DNA from: Bacillota bacterium
GTDB taxonomy: Bacteria; Bacillota; Clostridia; Lachnospirales; Lachnospiraceae
Assembly (NCBI GenBank): GCA_023386315.1
Contig: JAEWJZ010000017.1
Location: forward strand, 169,505 to 233,504
DNA: 64,000 nt
Direction: 5' to 3'
Positions 54,776 through 63,874 of this stretch are shown here, piece by piece (positions within the stretch are counted from its first letter, which is position 1; each line of letters opens with the position of its first letter). The notes beneath the pieces were generated by a model. The model saw only the letters and a list, made by a program, of their open reading frames with translations. It had not been told where the DNA came from and made no database searches. A program made the position numbers and the translations under genes.

Positions 54776-54989
54776 ATCTGTCCTCCTGAAGTTCTGAAAA
54801 CAGGCTGAGTATATCCTCTGCCATTTCCCTGCTTATTACTTCTATGGCACAGCCTGCGTGGATCAGAACATAATCCCCGATTCCAGCATCCACAAGCTTT
54901 ATATTCACATCGGTAATATTATCCATTACATTCACTCTTGCATAATCTCCCCGTATTTCTATGACTTTTCCTGGTATTGCAACGCACAT
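54753..54989 (-). CDS. hypC: Hydrogenase maturation chaperone HypC
   Basis: The 78-residue protein begins MCVAIPGKVIEI, with the essential N-terminal Cys2, and has the GDYVLIHAGCAIEVI block. It carries the Fe(CN)2CO unit to the hydrogenase large subunit. AAGGAGAGG precedes the ATG. Confidence 0.97.
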   Translation of the reverse strand: MCVAIPGKVIEIRGDYARVNVMDNITDVNIKLVDAGIGDYVLIHAGCAIEVISREMAEDILSLFSELQEDRYEDPGSD

Positions 54990-55011
54990 GAATTCCTCTC
55001 CTTTCTGCCGG

Positions 55012-57300
55012 TTATGTGTTAACTGCCTTTAAATGCTCTCTTCCTAAGTATATCTGTCCAAGACTCAGTCCGCCGTCACCCGGAGGAACAAGGCGGTTTA
55101 TGTATACGCGGAATCCTCTTTCCCTCAAAAGGGTAATCGTCCGCTCTGTAAGTACGGTGTTCTGGAATACACCTCCGCTTAATGCCACCTCACTGATATG
55201 ATAACGGCTTCTCAGCCTATCGCAGATTTCTGCTATTCCTTCCGCCGCTGCATGGTGAAAACTCAGTGCCAGGGCACCGGTTTTCTCACTGTCCATGTCT
55301 CTTACTGACGCTTCAAAAAATGGTTTTGGGTCCAGTTTTAGAACGTCATCTTCTTCTGTTATAAGGAATGGGAGAGAAGGAGGTTTTATATGTTCTCTTT
55401 TTGCAAGCTCAGCTTCTCTTTCAAGCAAAATGGCGCATTCTCCCTCGTACCGGTTCTCGTTGGCTATATGAAGGACAGAGGCCGCTGCATCAAAGAGCCG
55501 GCCCATACTGGAGGTAAAAACCGTATTGATTCTTTGATCCAGTGCAGCCGTTATGATATGTTTCCTCTCGTCCGGGAAGTAACTGTCCAGACCTGCATGA
55601 TGCAGATAACAGATTGCAGTCTTTTTTCCATCCCGCATGGACTGATCGCCTCCCAGTATAGGGAACGGACTCAAATGAGCAGCCCTCACAAATTCCTTTC
55701 CTTCACAGATTAAGAATTCTCCTCCCCAGATGCTCCCATCGGTTCCATAGCCGGTCCCGTCAAAAGCCACGCCTATTACAGGACCTTTCAGCTCATGCTC
55801 CGCCATGACAGACGCAATATGAGCATGATGATGCTGCACCTTTATGATTGGAAGCAGCAGACTCCGGGCAAAACGGGCAGAGTGGTAATTGGGATGGAGA
55901 TCACAAACTGCCAGCCCCGGTGTGATGTTTAAAAGGCGGGTTAAGTCTTTGTAGGATTTTTTATATTCCTCCATGACACCACATTCTTCCAAATCCCCGA
56001 AATACTGGGATACAACTGCCCTCTCTCCGCGGCAAAGACAAAAAGCCGCTTTCAAATCTCCGCCTGCAGCAAAAACTTCTGTTTCCCCGGCATTTTCTTT
56101 ATGCAGAAAAACCGGATAGGGAACATACCCTCTGCTCCTTCTGATCAGCTGCGGGCTCCCTGCCACAATCTTTGCTACAGAATCATCCACGGATCTCACA
56201 ATTCTTCTTTTATTATATAATACTCCATCAATAAATGGATCAGAAAGAGAAAGCATACAATCATCCTCACGTATAATCGGCTGGCCGGACACATTGGCGC
56301 TTGTCATAATAAGCGGTCCTAGTTCTGCAGTCAGCAGATGCTGGAGGGGAGTACAGGGAAGAAATGCGCCGCAGTAAACGCTTTTCTTATTGGTGGATGG
56401 GGCCATAAGATCTTCCTTCATGTGAAGAAGCACGACAGGTCTTGCTTTGGATTTTAACAATGCCTCCTCTTCCAGGGAAACATTGCAGTACTTCTTTATT
56501 TCAGTAAGAGAATGAAACATCACGGCAAAAGGCTTTTCTTCCCGTCCTTTGCATTGGCGCAGCCGGACTGCCGACTGTTCAAGAAAAGGCGAACACGCCA
56601 GATGATAACCTCCGATTCCCTTTACTGCCACGATTCCGCCGGCAGCCAGCACTTTTATGGCTTTTTTTAAGGCCTCCCGGTCGGTAAACTCTTCTGCTTC
56701 CGGCTTCCTGTTATCCCTGTATAAAAGATAGGGACCGCAGTCATTGCAGGAAATTGTCTGTGCATGAAACCGTCTGCTTTGGGGAGAGGTGTATTCTTTT
56801 TTGCAGACACTGCACATGGGAAAATCTTTCATGGCAGTATTGTCCCGGTCATAAGGCATATCTTCTATAATCGTATATCTGGGACCGCAGGACATACAGC
56901 TGATAAATGGATTGCCAGATCTTCTGTCCGAATTATCGGCAAGTTCTTTTAAGCATTCCGGGCAGACCGGCAAATCCGGCGGGATCATGGTGACTTCTTT
57001 TGCCTCACCGCTTGGTATAATAACAAAATCATCAAGGATACAGGCCGGCAGTTCTTCCATCTCCATATTTAAAATCTCGTATCTTCGCTCTTTATTCTCT
57101 TTTAAATCAGATAAGAACCGGTCCACTGCTGTTTTTGACGCCTGGGCCACAATTTCCACATCACCGCCAACGTTTCGTACCCAGCCTTTGATTCCCATTT
57201 CCCTGGCTGCACGATAAACAAGGGGCCGGAATCCAACCCCCTGTACAATACCGCAGACTTTAATTTTTACTGCTGTTTCTTTATTTTTTCCATTATCCAT
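55012..57300 (-). CDS. hypF: Hydrogenase maturation carbamoyltransferase HypF
   Basis: The 762-residue protein has all HypF parts in order: acylphosphatase domain (GIVQGVGFRPLVYR, residues 17-30), two zinc-finger units (CPECLKEL, CMSCGPRY, CSVCKKEY, CNDCGPY, about 105-200), a YrdC-like domain (about 210-385) and the Kae1-like carbamoyltransferase domain (about 400-755, with HHHAHIASVMAEH and ALSGGVFQN). It uses carbamoyl phosphate to modify HypE. The start overlaps hypB by 34 nt. Confidence 0.97.
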   Translation of the reverse strand: MDNGKNKETAVKIKVCGIVQGVGFRPLVYRAAREMGIKGWVRNVGGDVEIVAQASKTAVDRFLSDLKENKERRYEILNMEMEELPACILDDFVIIPSGEAKEVTMIPPDLPVCPECLKELADNSDRRSGNPFISCMSCGPRYTIIEDMPYDRDNTAMKDFPMCSVCKKEYTSPQSRRFHAQTISCNDCGPYLLYRDNRKPEAEEFTDREALKKAIKVLAAGGIVAVKGIGGYHLACSPFLEQSAVRLRQCKGREEKPFAVMFHSLTEIKKYCNVSLEEEALLKSKARPVVLLHMKEDLMAPSTNKKSVYCGAFLPCTPLQHLLTAELGPLIMTSANVSGQPIIREDDCMLSLSDPFIDGVLYNKRRIVRSVDDSVAKIVAGSPQLIRRSRGYVPYPVFLHKENAGETEVFAAGGDLKAAFCLCRGERAVVSQYFGDLEECGVMEEYKKSYKDLTRLLNITPGLAVCDLHPNYHSARFARSLLLPIIKVQHHHAHIASVMAEHELKGPVIGVAFDGTGYGTDGSIWGGEFLICEGKEFVRAAHLSPFPILGGDQSMRDGKKTAICYLHHAGLDSYFPDERKHIITAALDQRINTVFTSSMGRLFDAAASVLHIANENRYEGECAILLEREAELAKREHIKPPSLPFLITEEDDVLKLDPKPFFEASVRDMDSEKTGALALSFHHAAAEGIAEICDRLRSRYHISEVALSGGVFQNTVLTERTITLLRERGFRVYINRLVPPGDGGLSLGQIYLGREHLKAVNT

Positions 57301-57926
57301 TCTGCTGCCTTTTCATAACCTTCTCCGGTCTTTCCTGACACCCTGATCACCGGAGCCGTTTTATTTAATGCCCGGACTCCTTTCATGAAGAAATCTTCAT
57401 CAAAGTCCACATAGGGCAAAAGATCACATTTGTTTAACAGAATGATATCTGCCTTTTCAAATGCCAGGGGATATTTATAAGGCTTATCGCTTCCCTCTGT
57501 TACAGTGGATATCAGCATTTTTGCATGCTCACCAATCATAAATTCGGCAGGACAAACCAGATTTCCGATATTTTCAATAAACAGTACTCCGTCACTGATG
57601 TGAAGTTCCTCTACCGCCTGTCCGATTAACGGAGAATCCAGATGGCAGGCTCCCCCGGTGTTGATCTGTATTGCCTTCACACCAAGAGATTTCAGGGTTT
57701 TTGTATCAAAATCCGCCTCAATGTCACCTTCGATCACATAAGCGGTTACTTCTGCCAGACGTTTGATCAGCTGGATCAGAGAGGTGGTTTTTCCGGCTCC
57801 CGGCGCTCCCATCACATTGACGGCATAAATGCCGCTCTTTGTTAAAGAAGCCTGGATCCTAGCTGCAACCTGGTCATTCTTATCATAGACAGACTGCATA
57901 ATTTCAATTTCTTTGTTTTCTGACAT
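57267..57926 (-). CDS. hypB: Hydrogenase nickel-insertion GTPase HypB
   Basis: The 219-residue GTPase has Walker A GAPGAGKTTS, the EGDIEADFDT and GGACHLDSPLI metal-binding Cys/His region, and NKCD. It has no His-rich nickel-store N-terminus. It delivers nickel with HypA. The ATG at 57926 has AGGGAG upstream; the longer frame to 57947 was rejected. Confidence 0.96.
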   Translation of the reverse strand: MSENKEIEIMQSVYDKNDQVAARIQASLTKSGIYAVNVMGAPGAGKTTSLIQLIKRLAEVTAYVIEGDIEADFDTKTLKSLGVKAIQINTGGACHLDSPLIGQAVEELHISDGVLFIENIGNLVCPAEFMIGEHAKMLISTVTEGSDKPYKYPLAFEKADIILLNKCDLLPYVDFDEDFFMKGVRALNKTAPVIRVSGKTGEGYEKAAEWIMEKIKKQQ

Positions 57927-57943
57927 GGCAATCTCCCTGCCTT

Positions 57944-58318
57944 TCATAATATGAAGCCGCTTTCCGGCTCATCCAAATCCTGTATTTCTATAGATTTTAT
58001 ATAAAATTCCTGTCCTATTTCAGTCGGTACTCCTTCTCCTTTGCAGAAGGGACATTCAAAAGTAAAGGGCTTTCTCACAAACAGCTGGCCGCAGCCTGTA
58101 CACCGCAGTTTTGGGACCACCCTCTCGATATGAAGCTTTGCGTGCTCACATGAAGTGCCCTCGGCAATCAGCTCGAAATAGAGTTCCATGGAGCTGGCCA
58201 CATAACCGCAGTAATCTCCCACAACCAGATTGATCACCTTTACCTCCGGTGCACCATTGTCTTTTGCATATTCTCCGGCAATCTCTATGATTCGCCTGGT
58301 GATTGGATATTCGTGCAT
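57944..58318 (-). CDS. hypA: Hydrogenase nickel-incorporation protein HypA
   Basis: The 124-residue protein starts MHEYPI, with nickel-binding His2, and has a zinc site with CTGC and CPFC (about residues 74-94). It acts with HypB. It overlaps echF by 34 nt, tying hydrogenase and maturation genes into one operon. AAGGGATGA precedes the start. Confidence 0.95.
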   Translation of the reverse strand: MHEYPITRRIIEIAGEYAKDNGAPEVKVINLVVGDYCGYVASSMELYFELIAEGTSCEHAKLHIERVVPKLRCTGCGQLFVRKPFTFECPFCKGEGVPTEIGQEFYIKSIEIQDLDEPESGFIL

Positions 58319-58650
58319 TTTACGTATTCATCCCTTACGTTCCCATATGATGGAGCTGTGTACTCATTTTCCATAGTGAGGCATTTTTTCGGGCAGACCT
58401 CCGTGCAGTAGCCGCACTGGATGCATTTCAATCTTTCAATGCTCCATGATGTCTTTGCCTTGTCCGCCTGAATCGCCCCGGTAGGACATCTTCTTTCACA
58501 CATGCCGCAGAAAATACAGTCATCAATGGAAATTCCGATTTTTCCTCTGGTCCGCTCAAACGTTTCCTTCTTCTTTACCGGATAGGGCACGGTATAGGGA
58601 CCATGGAATATATTCTTTATCAGTGTTTTTGACATCTTAAATACAGACAT
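58285..58650 (-). CDS. echF: Ech hydrogenase ferredoxin subunit EchF
   Basis: The 121-residue protein has two [4Fe-4S] motifs: CIFCGMCERRCP and CIQCGYCTEVCP, as in NuoI/EchF. It carries electrons between ferredoxin and the small subunit. The ATG at 58650 follows GAGGG; the longer in-frame start (58686) was rejected because it lacks an RBS. It comes between the large subunit gene and hypA. Confidence 0.92.
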   Translation of the reverse strand: MSVFKMSKTLIKNIFHGPYTVPYPVKKKETFERTRGKIGISIDDCIFCGMCERRCPTGAIQADKAKTSWSIERLKCIQCGYCTEVCPKKCLTMENEYTAPSYGNVRDEYVKCTNIQSPGES

Positions 58651-58727
58651 AATACCCTCTATTCTGCTGTTTATAACAGCAATCACATGTTATCCTGTTA
58701 CCTGTTTTCCACCGTACCTCTTCACTT

Positions 58728-59807
58728 CTACCGTTCGGTACAGCTGATACAGGGATCTATGGTAAGAATCAGTATGGGTACGTCTGCCAGGGAACAGTCC
58801 TTTAACGTCTCAAGCAATGCAGGCAGATTGGCAAAGGTAGGTGTACGGACCCTTACCCTGTCCAAAAATTTGGTTCCATTGGCTTTGGTATAATAAACTA
58901 CTTCACCCCGCGGCTGCTCCAGCCGTATAAAATGTTCTCCATTTGGATTTCCTTTTACCTTGACATTGATGTCACCGCCAGGAATTAAATCAATACACTG
59001 TCTGATTAAATCGATTGACTGAAACATTTCCTTGATCCTGACCCTGGTTCTTGCATAGCAGTCCCCGCCTTCACTGGTGACCGGCTTAAATTCCAGCCTG
59101 CTATAGGCACTGTATCCCTGTGTTCTCATATCCATTTCGATTCCGCTTGCCCTCGCCATAGGTCCTACCGCGCCTAAATCAAAAGCCGTCTGTTTTGAGA
59201 GGACGCCTACCCCTTTGGTGCGGAGCTTAACTGTAGTATCGTTTATAAAAACACCGGTTGTCTCTTTTAATTCCTTTTCCATCTCCGTTAAAACAGTCTT
59301 GATCTTCATTAAAGTCCCGGAACTGATATCTTTTCTCACACCACCGATATCACATACGGAAAAAATAACTCGTCCGCCTGTTGTCTCTTCGAAAATATCC
59401 AGAACCTGCTCCCGTAATTTCCAGGACTGCATAAACAGACTTTCAAATCCAAAAGCATCAGCCAGAAGTCCAAGCCAGAGAAGATGGCTGTGTAGCCGTG
59501 ACAGTTCTGCCCATATTGTGCGTAAGAATTCTCCCCGCTCCGGCACCTCTACATCCATAATACGCTCAATGGACATACAATATCCCATTCCATGCATAAA
59601 AGAGCAGATTCCGCAGATCCGTTCTGCAACGTAACAATATTGCTGATAATCTCTTTTTTCCACCAGCTTTTCCAAGCCTCTGTGAATGTATCCAATTCTA
59701 GGAATTGCTTCTACAACCGTTTCATCCTCCAGCACCAGATCAAGATGGATCGGCTCCGGAAGAACCGGATGCTGCGGACCAAACGGAACAATCGTCCTGT
59801 TTCCCAT
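58728..59807 (-). CDS. echE: Ech-type [NiFe] hydrogenase large subunit EchE
   Basis: The 359-residue NuoD-related protein has both NiFe-binding pairs, RICGIC (Cys65, Cys68) and DPCISC (Cys353, Cys356). The chain ends three residues later at Arg359, so there is no C-terminal extension to be cleaved. It belongs to group 4 hydrogenases. GGAGG precedes the ATG at 59807. Confidence 0.95.
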   Translation of the reverse strand: MGNRTIVPFGPQHPVLPEPIHLDLVLEDETVVEAIPRIGYIHRGLEKLVEKRDYQQYCYVAERICGICSFMHGMGYCMSIERIMDVEVPERGEFLRTIWAELSRLHSHLLWLGLLADAFGFESLFMQSWKLREQVLDIFEETTGGRVIFSVCDIGGVRKDISSGTLMKIKTVLTEMEKELKETTGVFINDTTVKLRTKGVGVLSKQTAFDLGAVGPMARASGIEMDMRTQGYSAYSRLEFKPVTSEGGDCYARTRVRIKEMFQSIDLIRQCIDLIPGGDINVKVKGNPNGEHFIRLEQPRGEVVYYTKANGTKFLDRVRVRTPTFANLPALLETLKDCSLADVPILILTIDPCISCTER

Positions 59808-59843
59808 AAATAACCTCCGTACTGCTGCTGGCTGCCACAGCAG

Positions 59844-60185
59844 CTATTCGTTCATGCCAAATGGTGTCTTCACCGGAATCTTATAAAGATTATCATTGAA
59901 ATCCGGCAAAATGCCTGTTATTTTTACCCCGAACAACTCCTTTATCTCATTTTCATAAAGAAAAGAATATGGATAAAGAATGCTGATGCTTGGCAGTTCG
60001 GTTTTCGTATCTGTGATCAGCCTTATATTCAGCAGTTCATAATCCTTATCAAAGGAATAGGTTAATTCCATTCCATCTTTATTCGTGCAGGAGATCGCTA
60101 CCAGCCGGTAACCATCATTCTTTATTTTCATGATCTCCGTCAGCAGATCATTGGCGGAGATTTCTCTTAATATTTGTTCTTTCAT
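59844..60185 (-). CDS. echD: Ech hydrogenase subunit D (NuoC-like)
   Basis: The 113-residue protein resembles the 30-kDa subunit domain of complex I (YRLVAISCTNKDGMELTYSFD, YENEIKELFGVKITG). It overlaps echC by 4 nt. GGAG precedes the start. It probably structurally links the hydrogenase module. Confidence 0.88.
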   Translation of the reverse strand: MKEQILREISANDLLTEIMKIKNDGYRLVAISCTNKDGMELTYSFDKDYELLNIRLITDTKTELPSISILYPYSFLYENEIKELFGVKITGILPDFNDNLYKIPVKTPFGMNE

Positions 60186-60634
60186 GTTTCTCCAATCCGC
60201 TTTTTGGGCATGGCCTTTTTCTTTTCTTCCAGAATATCAAGGGCTTTCACCACACCGTCAATAATTGATTCCGGACGTGCCGCACATCCCGGCACATATA
60301 CATCCACTGGAATTACCTTATCAACTCCACCGGCTACGTTATAGCATTCTGCAAAGATGCCGCCGGAGGTTGCGCAGATTCCAACTGCTACCACAGCTTT
60401 TGGTTCCGGCATCTGTTCATAGAGCTGCTTCACAACCGGAATATTCTGTTCATTGACACTGCCGGTTATAAGTAAGATATCCGCATGCTTGGGATTACCG
60501 GTGTTGATAATACCAAAACGTTCCACATCATATAATGGTGTCAGACACGCCAGTACTTCGATATCACAGCCATTGCAGCTTGTGCCGTCATAATGCAGAA
60601 TCCAGGGTGATTTCTTTACCACATTTACATTCAT
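60182..60634 (-). CDS. echC: Ech hydrogenase small subunit EchC
   Basis: The 150-residue NuoB-like protein has the four Cys of the proximal [4Fe-4S] cluster (SCNGCDIE, GICATSGG, VPGCAARPE). The ATG at 60634 has GAGGAG 7 nt upstream; the longer in-frame start at 60649 was rejected. Confidence 0.94.
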   Translation of the reverse strand: MNVNVVKKSPWILHYDGTSCNGCDIEVLACLTPLYDVERFGIINTGNPKHADILLITGSVNEQNIPVVKQLYEQMPEPKAVVAVGICATSGGIFAECYNVAGGVDKVIPVDVYVPGCAARPESIIDGVVKALDILEEKKKAMPKKRIGET

Positions 60635-60662
60635 ATGTACTCTCCTCATTTTTCTCAGGGTA

Positions 60663-61529
60663 TCATTTCATAAAGAATGAAAGAATCACCAGATTCACCG
60701 TACCCATTACTCCCGTAACAATCCACGCAGAATTAAGCGCATGCTGCCATTTCAGCCTTGCTGCACAGTTATCCACAATAATTTCAAACAGGTACACACA
60801 AAGACAGGCGACAACAGCAATTGCACGACTGCCCGGTGCAGAGGTGGCAAAAAATACATAAACAAGAGATAAAGAGATGATCACCTCATACCAGTGGGTA
60901 ACCTCAATAACAGCCAGATCCTTTCCGGAATATTCGGTTGTAATGCCCTTGACGATTTCCTGATGTCCATGGTGGGACATGCTTAAATCAAAGGGTGATT
61001 TCCTCAACTTAAAGGTCAGTACAAATACCAATCCCATAAAGACTCCGGGCAGATAAAGAATCGATGGTTTGTCAGCCATAACAATATCTTTAATAAAGAA
61101 GCTTTTTTCGGCATAATACAGACCGATACAGGTAAGAAGAACCATTGGCTCATAAGCCATGATCTGTAAAAGCTCTCTCTCCGATCCGATGGTGTTATAA
61201 GGAGAGTTTGATGCGTAGCCTCCCAGAACAAAAAACACAGATCCCAGCGTCAATGCGAAGATTGCCAATAAAATATCGCCGCCCAAAAGTATGATAACCG
61301 TGGTAAATACGGCAAACACCATTGAAACATATACAAAAAAGCGGTGCATGGAATTGACTTCAATGGACTCCTTCTGCATCAGTTTCAGCACATCGTAAAA
61401 TGGCTGGGCAACCGGGGGACCCTGCCTGCCCTGCATACGGGCTGTGATAACCCGGTCCATACCGGTTAACAGTCCTCCCAGAACAGGTGCAAGAATAATG
61501 ATCCCCATAACCCTTAGTAAGTTCATCAT
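60663..61529 (-). CDS. echB: Ech hydrogenase membrane subunit EchB
   Basis: The 288-residue protein has about eight membrane spans and NuoH-like features (DRVITARMQGRQGPPVAQPFYDVLKLMQKE, and the GSERELLQIMAYEP and SPFDLSMSHHGHQEIVKG loops). It forms the quinone-like cavity region and part of the ion path. The tandem ATGs at 61529 and 61526 overlap the echA stop codon. Confidence 0.94.
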   Translation of the reverse strand: MMNLLRVMGIIILAPVLGGLLTGMDRVITARMQGRQGPPVAQPFYDVLKLMQKESIEVNSMHRFFVYVSMVFAVFTTVIILLGGDILLAIFALTLGSVFFVLGGYASNSPYNTIGSERELLQIMAYEPMVLLTCIGLYYAEKSFFIKDIVMADKPSILYLPGVFMGLVFVLTFKLRKSPFDLSMSHHGHQEIVKGITTEYSGKDLAVIEVTHWYEVIISLSLVYVFFATSAPGSRAIAVVACLCVYLFEIIVDNCAARLKWQHALNSAWIVTGVMGTVNLVILSFFMK

Positions 61530-63436
61530 GATGCAATCCCTCCAATCAGCAGAATCACTCCCCATACAAGAATGACAAAAGATAAAATGTCACTAAAGAA
61601 AGATAACCGCTTTGTCCCAAAATAGCCGTCCATATACCAGTTCCGAAGCTCAACCTGGCGCGTTCCGCCAAAGGCTCCGTAAAAGGTTTCATTGTCCCCT
61701 GTATTTTCACCTGCCATGTAAATCGGAGCTTTTCTTCTTTTATCATTCTTATAAACAGGGATAAAACTGACTGGCAGTATTATAAGCATGCTTAACATAT
61801 ACAGCATCAGCTTAATATCACCTTCCCCGATGGGCATCAAAGCCTGATCATGAAAAACTCCGCTTAAATACGGGATCAGGGCGAATTTGGAGACTACAGG
61901 GAAAGTAAAACAGGATACTACCACCAAACCTGCAAGTATGGTAATAGGAATCTCTTCATCCAGGTGGAATTTATTTTCACTTTGCTGCCTCATATTAACT
62001 TTTGACACAAGCTTTCCCATCCACTTCGCCCAGTAGAACAACGTTGCCGCGCTGCCATAGGCAAGGATGATAACAATCAGAATATTATTTGAATCAATAA
62101 ATGCTTTCATTGCAACCCATTTGGAAATCAGCATGCCAAAAGGAGCAAGGAACATTCCGGCAATTCCAATCATCATACACAGCGCAAGTTTTCTTGAAAC
62201 TCCCAGGAGCATATCCATGTTTTCCACATTCCGGTTTCCAATCTGGTGTTCTGCAGAACCAACGGATATAAAAAGCAGGGATTTGGATACTGCATGAAAG
62301 ATAATCAGCAGAATCGCTGCCCATAAGGATTCCTCTGTCCCGACGCTGGCACAGATAACAATGAGTCCCAGATTTGCCAGTGTGGAATAGGCCAGAACCT
62401 TTTTTGCGTCACTCTGGGAGATCGCCATGAAAGAACACGCCAGGAACGTCACTCCTCCCACAAGTGTCACGGTTTTTCCCACCACTGAGTCACCAAGAAG
62501 AGGGGCCAGCCTGATGATTAAATACACACCTGCTTTCACCATGGTTGCGGAATGAAGCAAAGCTGATGTGGGGGTAGGCGCCACCATGGCTCCAAGCAGC
62601 CAGGAAGAAAACGGCAGCTGGGCCGATTTTGTAAGCGCTGCCAGAGATAGAAGAAATACCGGAATCATAAGGAATGCATCCGGCTCTCCGGCTGTAAAAA
62701 CTGACAGCTCCAGCGTTTGTCTGCTGATGCCGATGATAATGATTCCGGCAGCAAAAGCAGCTCCGCCCAAAAGATTAATGAAAAGTGCACGAAACGAATT
62801 GTTCCTTGCCTCTTTCGTCTTTGTGTACCCGATAAGCAAATAAGAACAGAAGGTCGTAAGCTCCCAGCAAAAATACATCCAGGTGAGCTGGTTGCTCAGC
62901 ACAATACCAAACATTGCAGAAAGAAATAAGAATAAAACTGCAAAAAAGAAGCCCTTTCGATCCTCATATTCCGTATGGTGAATATGATATGTTTTCATAT
63001 AACCAACCGCATAAATGCAGATCAGACTGCCGACCACTCCCACAATTACCACCATGACTGCGGTAAGCTTGTCAAAGATAATAGCCTTATCAACTTCAAT
63101 CCGGCTCTTTACAGTCAGTTCAAAACAAAGCATGGCTGCCGTCTGCAAAAAAGAAAGAATTGAGATGGCATAATTTTTATAACGTATTCCGGTTACAATG
63201 ATATAAGCGGCAAGAGCCACTTCCACCGCTGCCATAATGAAATCAATTGCGTTTTCCCAGGGGTATGAAAAAGCAATTCCCTTATTGAAAAACAAACAGA
63301 CAACAATCAGTGTCAAAACTGCTGTTATACCAGCACTCACCCGGACAATTTTGTTTCTTACTTCTTCCTCTTTCACCAAAAGCACAGCAAGTGCCGCAAG
63401 CAGAGGAAATAATATCAATACCGTAATCGCACCCAT
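61526..63436 (-). CDS. echA: Ech hydrogenase membrane subunit EchA
   Basis: The 636-residue antiporter-like protein (NuoL/MrpA type) has about 16 spans, with the conserved proton-channel region WELTTFCSYLLIGYTKTKEA and LPFSSWLLGAMVAPTPTSALLHSATMVKAGVYL with Lys and His residues in the membrane. It pumps H+ or Na+ when H2 is made from reduced ferredoxin. It is the first gene of the operon. AAGGTGATG precedes the ATG. Confidence 0.94.
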   Translation of the reverse strand: MGAITVLILFPLLAALAVLLVKEEEVRNKIVRVSAGITAVLTLIVVCLFFNKGIAFSYPWENAIDFIMAAVEVALAAYIIVTGIRYKNYAISILSFLQTAAMLCFELTVKSRIEVDKAIIFDKLTAVMVVIVGVVGSLICIYAVGYMKTYHIHHTEYEDRKGFFFAVLFLFLSAMFGIVLSNQLTWMYFCWELTTFCSYLLIGYTKTKEARNNSFRALFINLLGGAAFAAGIIIIGISRQTLELSVFTAGEPDAFLMIPVFLLSLAALTKSAQLPFSSWLLGAMVAPTPTSALLHSATMVKAGVYLIIRLAPLLGDSVVGKTVTLVGGVTFLACSFMAISQSDAKKVLAYSTLANLGLIVICASVGTEESLWAAILLIIFHAVSKSLLFISVGSAEHQIGNRNVENMDMLLGVSRKLALCMMIGIAGMFLAPFGMLISKWVAMKAFIDSNNILIVIILAYGSAATLFYWAKWMGKLVSKVNMRQQSENKFHLDEEIPITILAGLVVVSCFTFPVVSKFALIPYLSGVFHDQALMPIGEGDIKLMLYMLSMLIILPVSFIPVYKNDKRRKAPIYMAGENTGDNETFYGAFGGTRQVELRNWYMDGYFGTKRLSFFSDILSFVILVWGVILLIGGIAS

Positions 63437-63536
63437 ACATTCATCACCTTACTTTATTATAATATCTGTCAGGAAAAGCATAAAAAAAATTATTTTCAGT
63501 TATTCAAATGCCACAATCCATGATGTCAAATTACAT

Positions 63537-63548
63537 AATTGATCAATT
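63537..63548. promoter_or_regulatory. 12-bp palindrome at predicted ech start site
   Basis: AATTGATCAATT is a perfect palindrome located 8-19 nt downstream of the -10 box, around the expected transcription start. It could be an operator for an unknown regulator. The regulator is not identified. Confidence 0.35.
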
Positions 63549-63555
63549 CGAGCTC

Positions 63556-63583
63556 ATTATATCACACGAAAATACGTTGTCAA
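63556..63583 (-). promoter_or_regulatory. Promoter of the ech-hyp operon
   Basis: On the minus strand TTGACA (63578-63583) and TATAAT (63556-63561), both perfect, are 16 nt apart, about 120 nt upstream of echA. Upstream of it, 63584-63874 is AT-rich and contains no gene I can support. Confidence 0.8.
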
Positions 63584-63874
63584 TGTTTTGTTATCTGTAC
63601 AATTTACACAGTTTTAATATAAAAATGTGAAATATGGAAAACTATTCCAGAAAAAAGAGAAAACTCTAATTTTTGAACAAGTTAAATATTTAACGCATCA
63701 TATTCCAACTATTTTTCCCAATTCTTTTACGTTTTTTTAACATTTATGTGCAAAAAATATACAACTTATTTATACAGGCGGTGCAAAGGGTGAGGATTTT
63801 ACAATATAAAGAAACTGTTAAATTAATGCTGCCCGGCTGTATAAAGGAGAATTTGGTAAGTCACATTTTTATCA

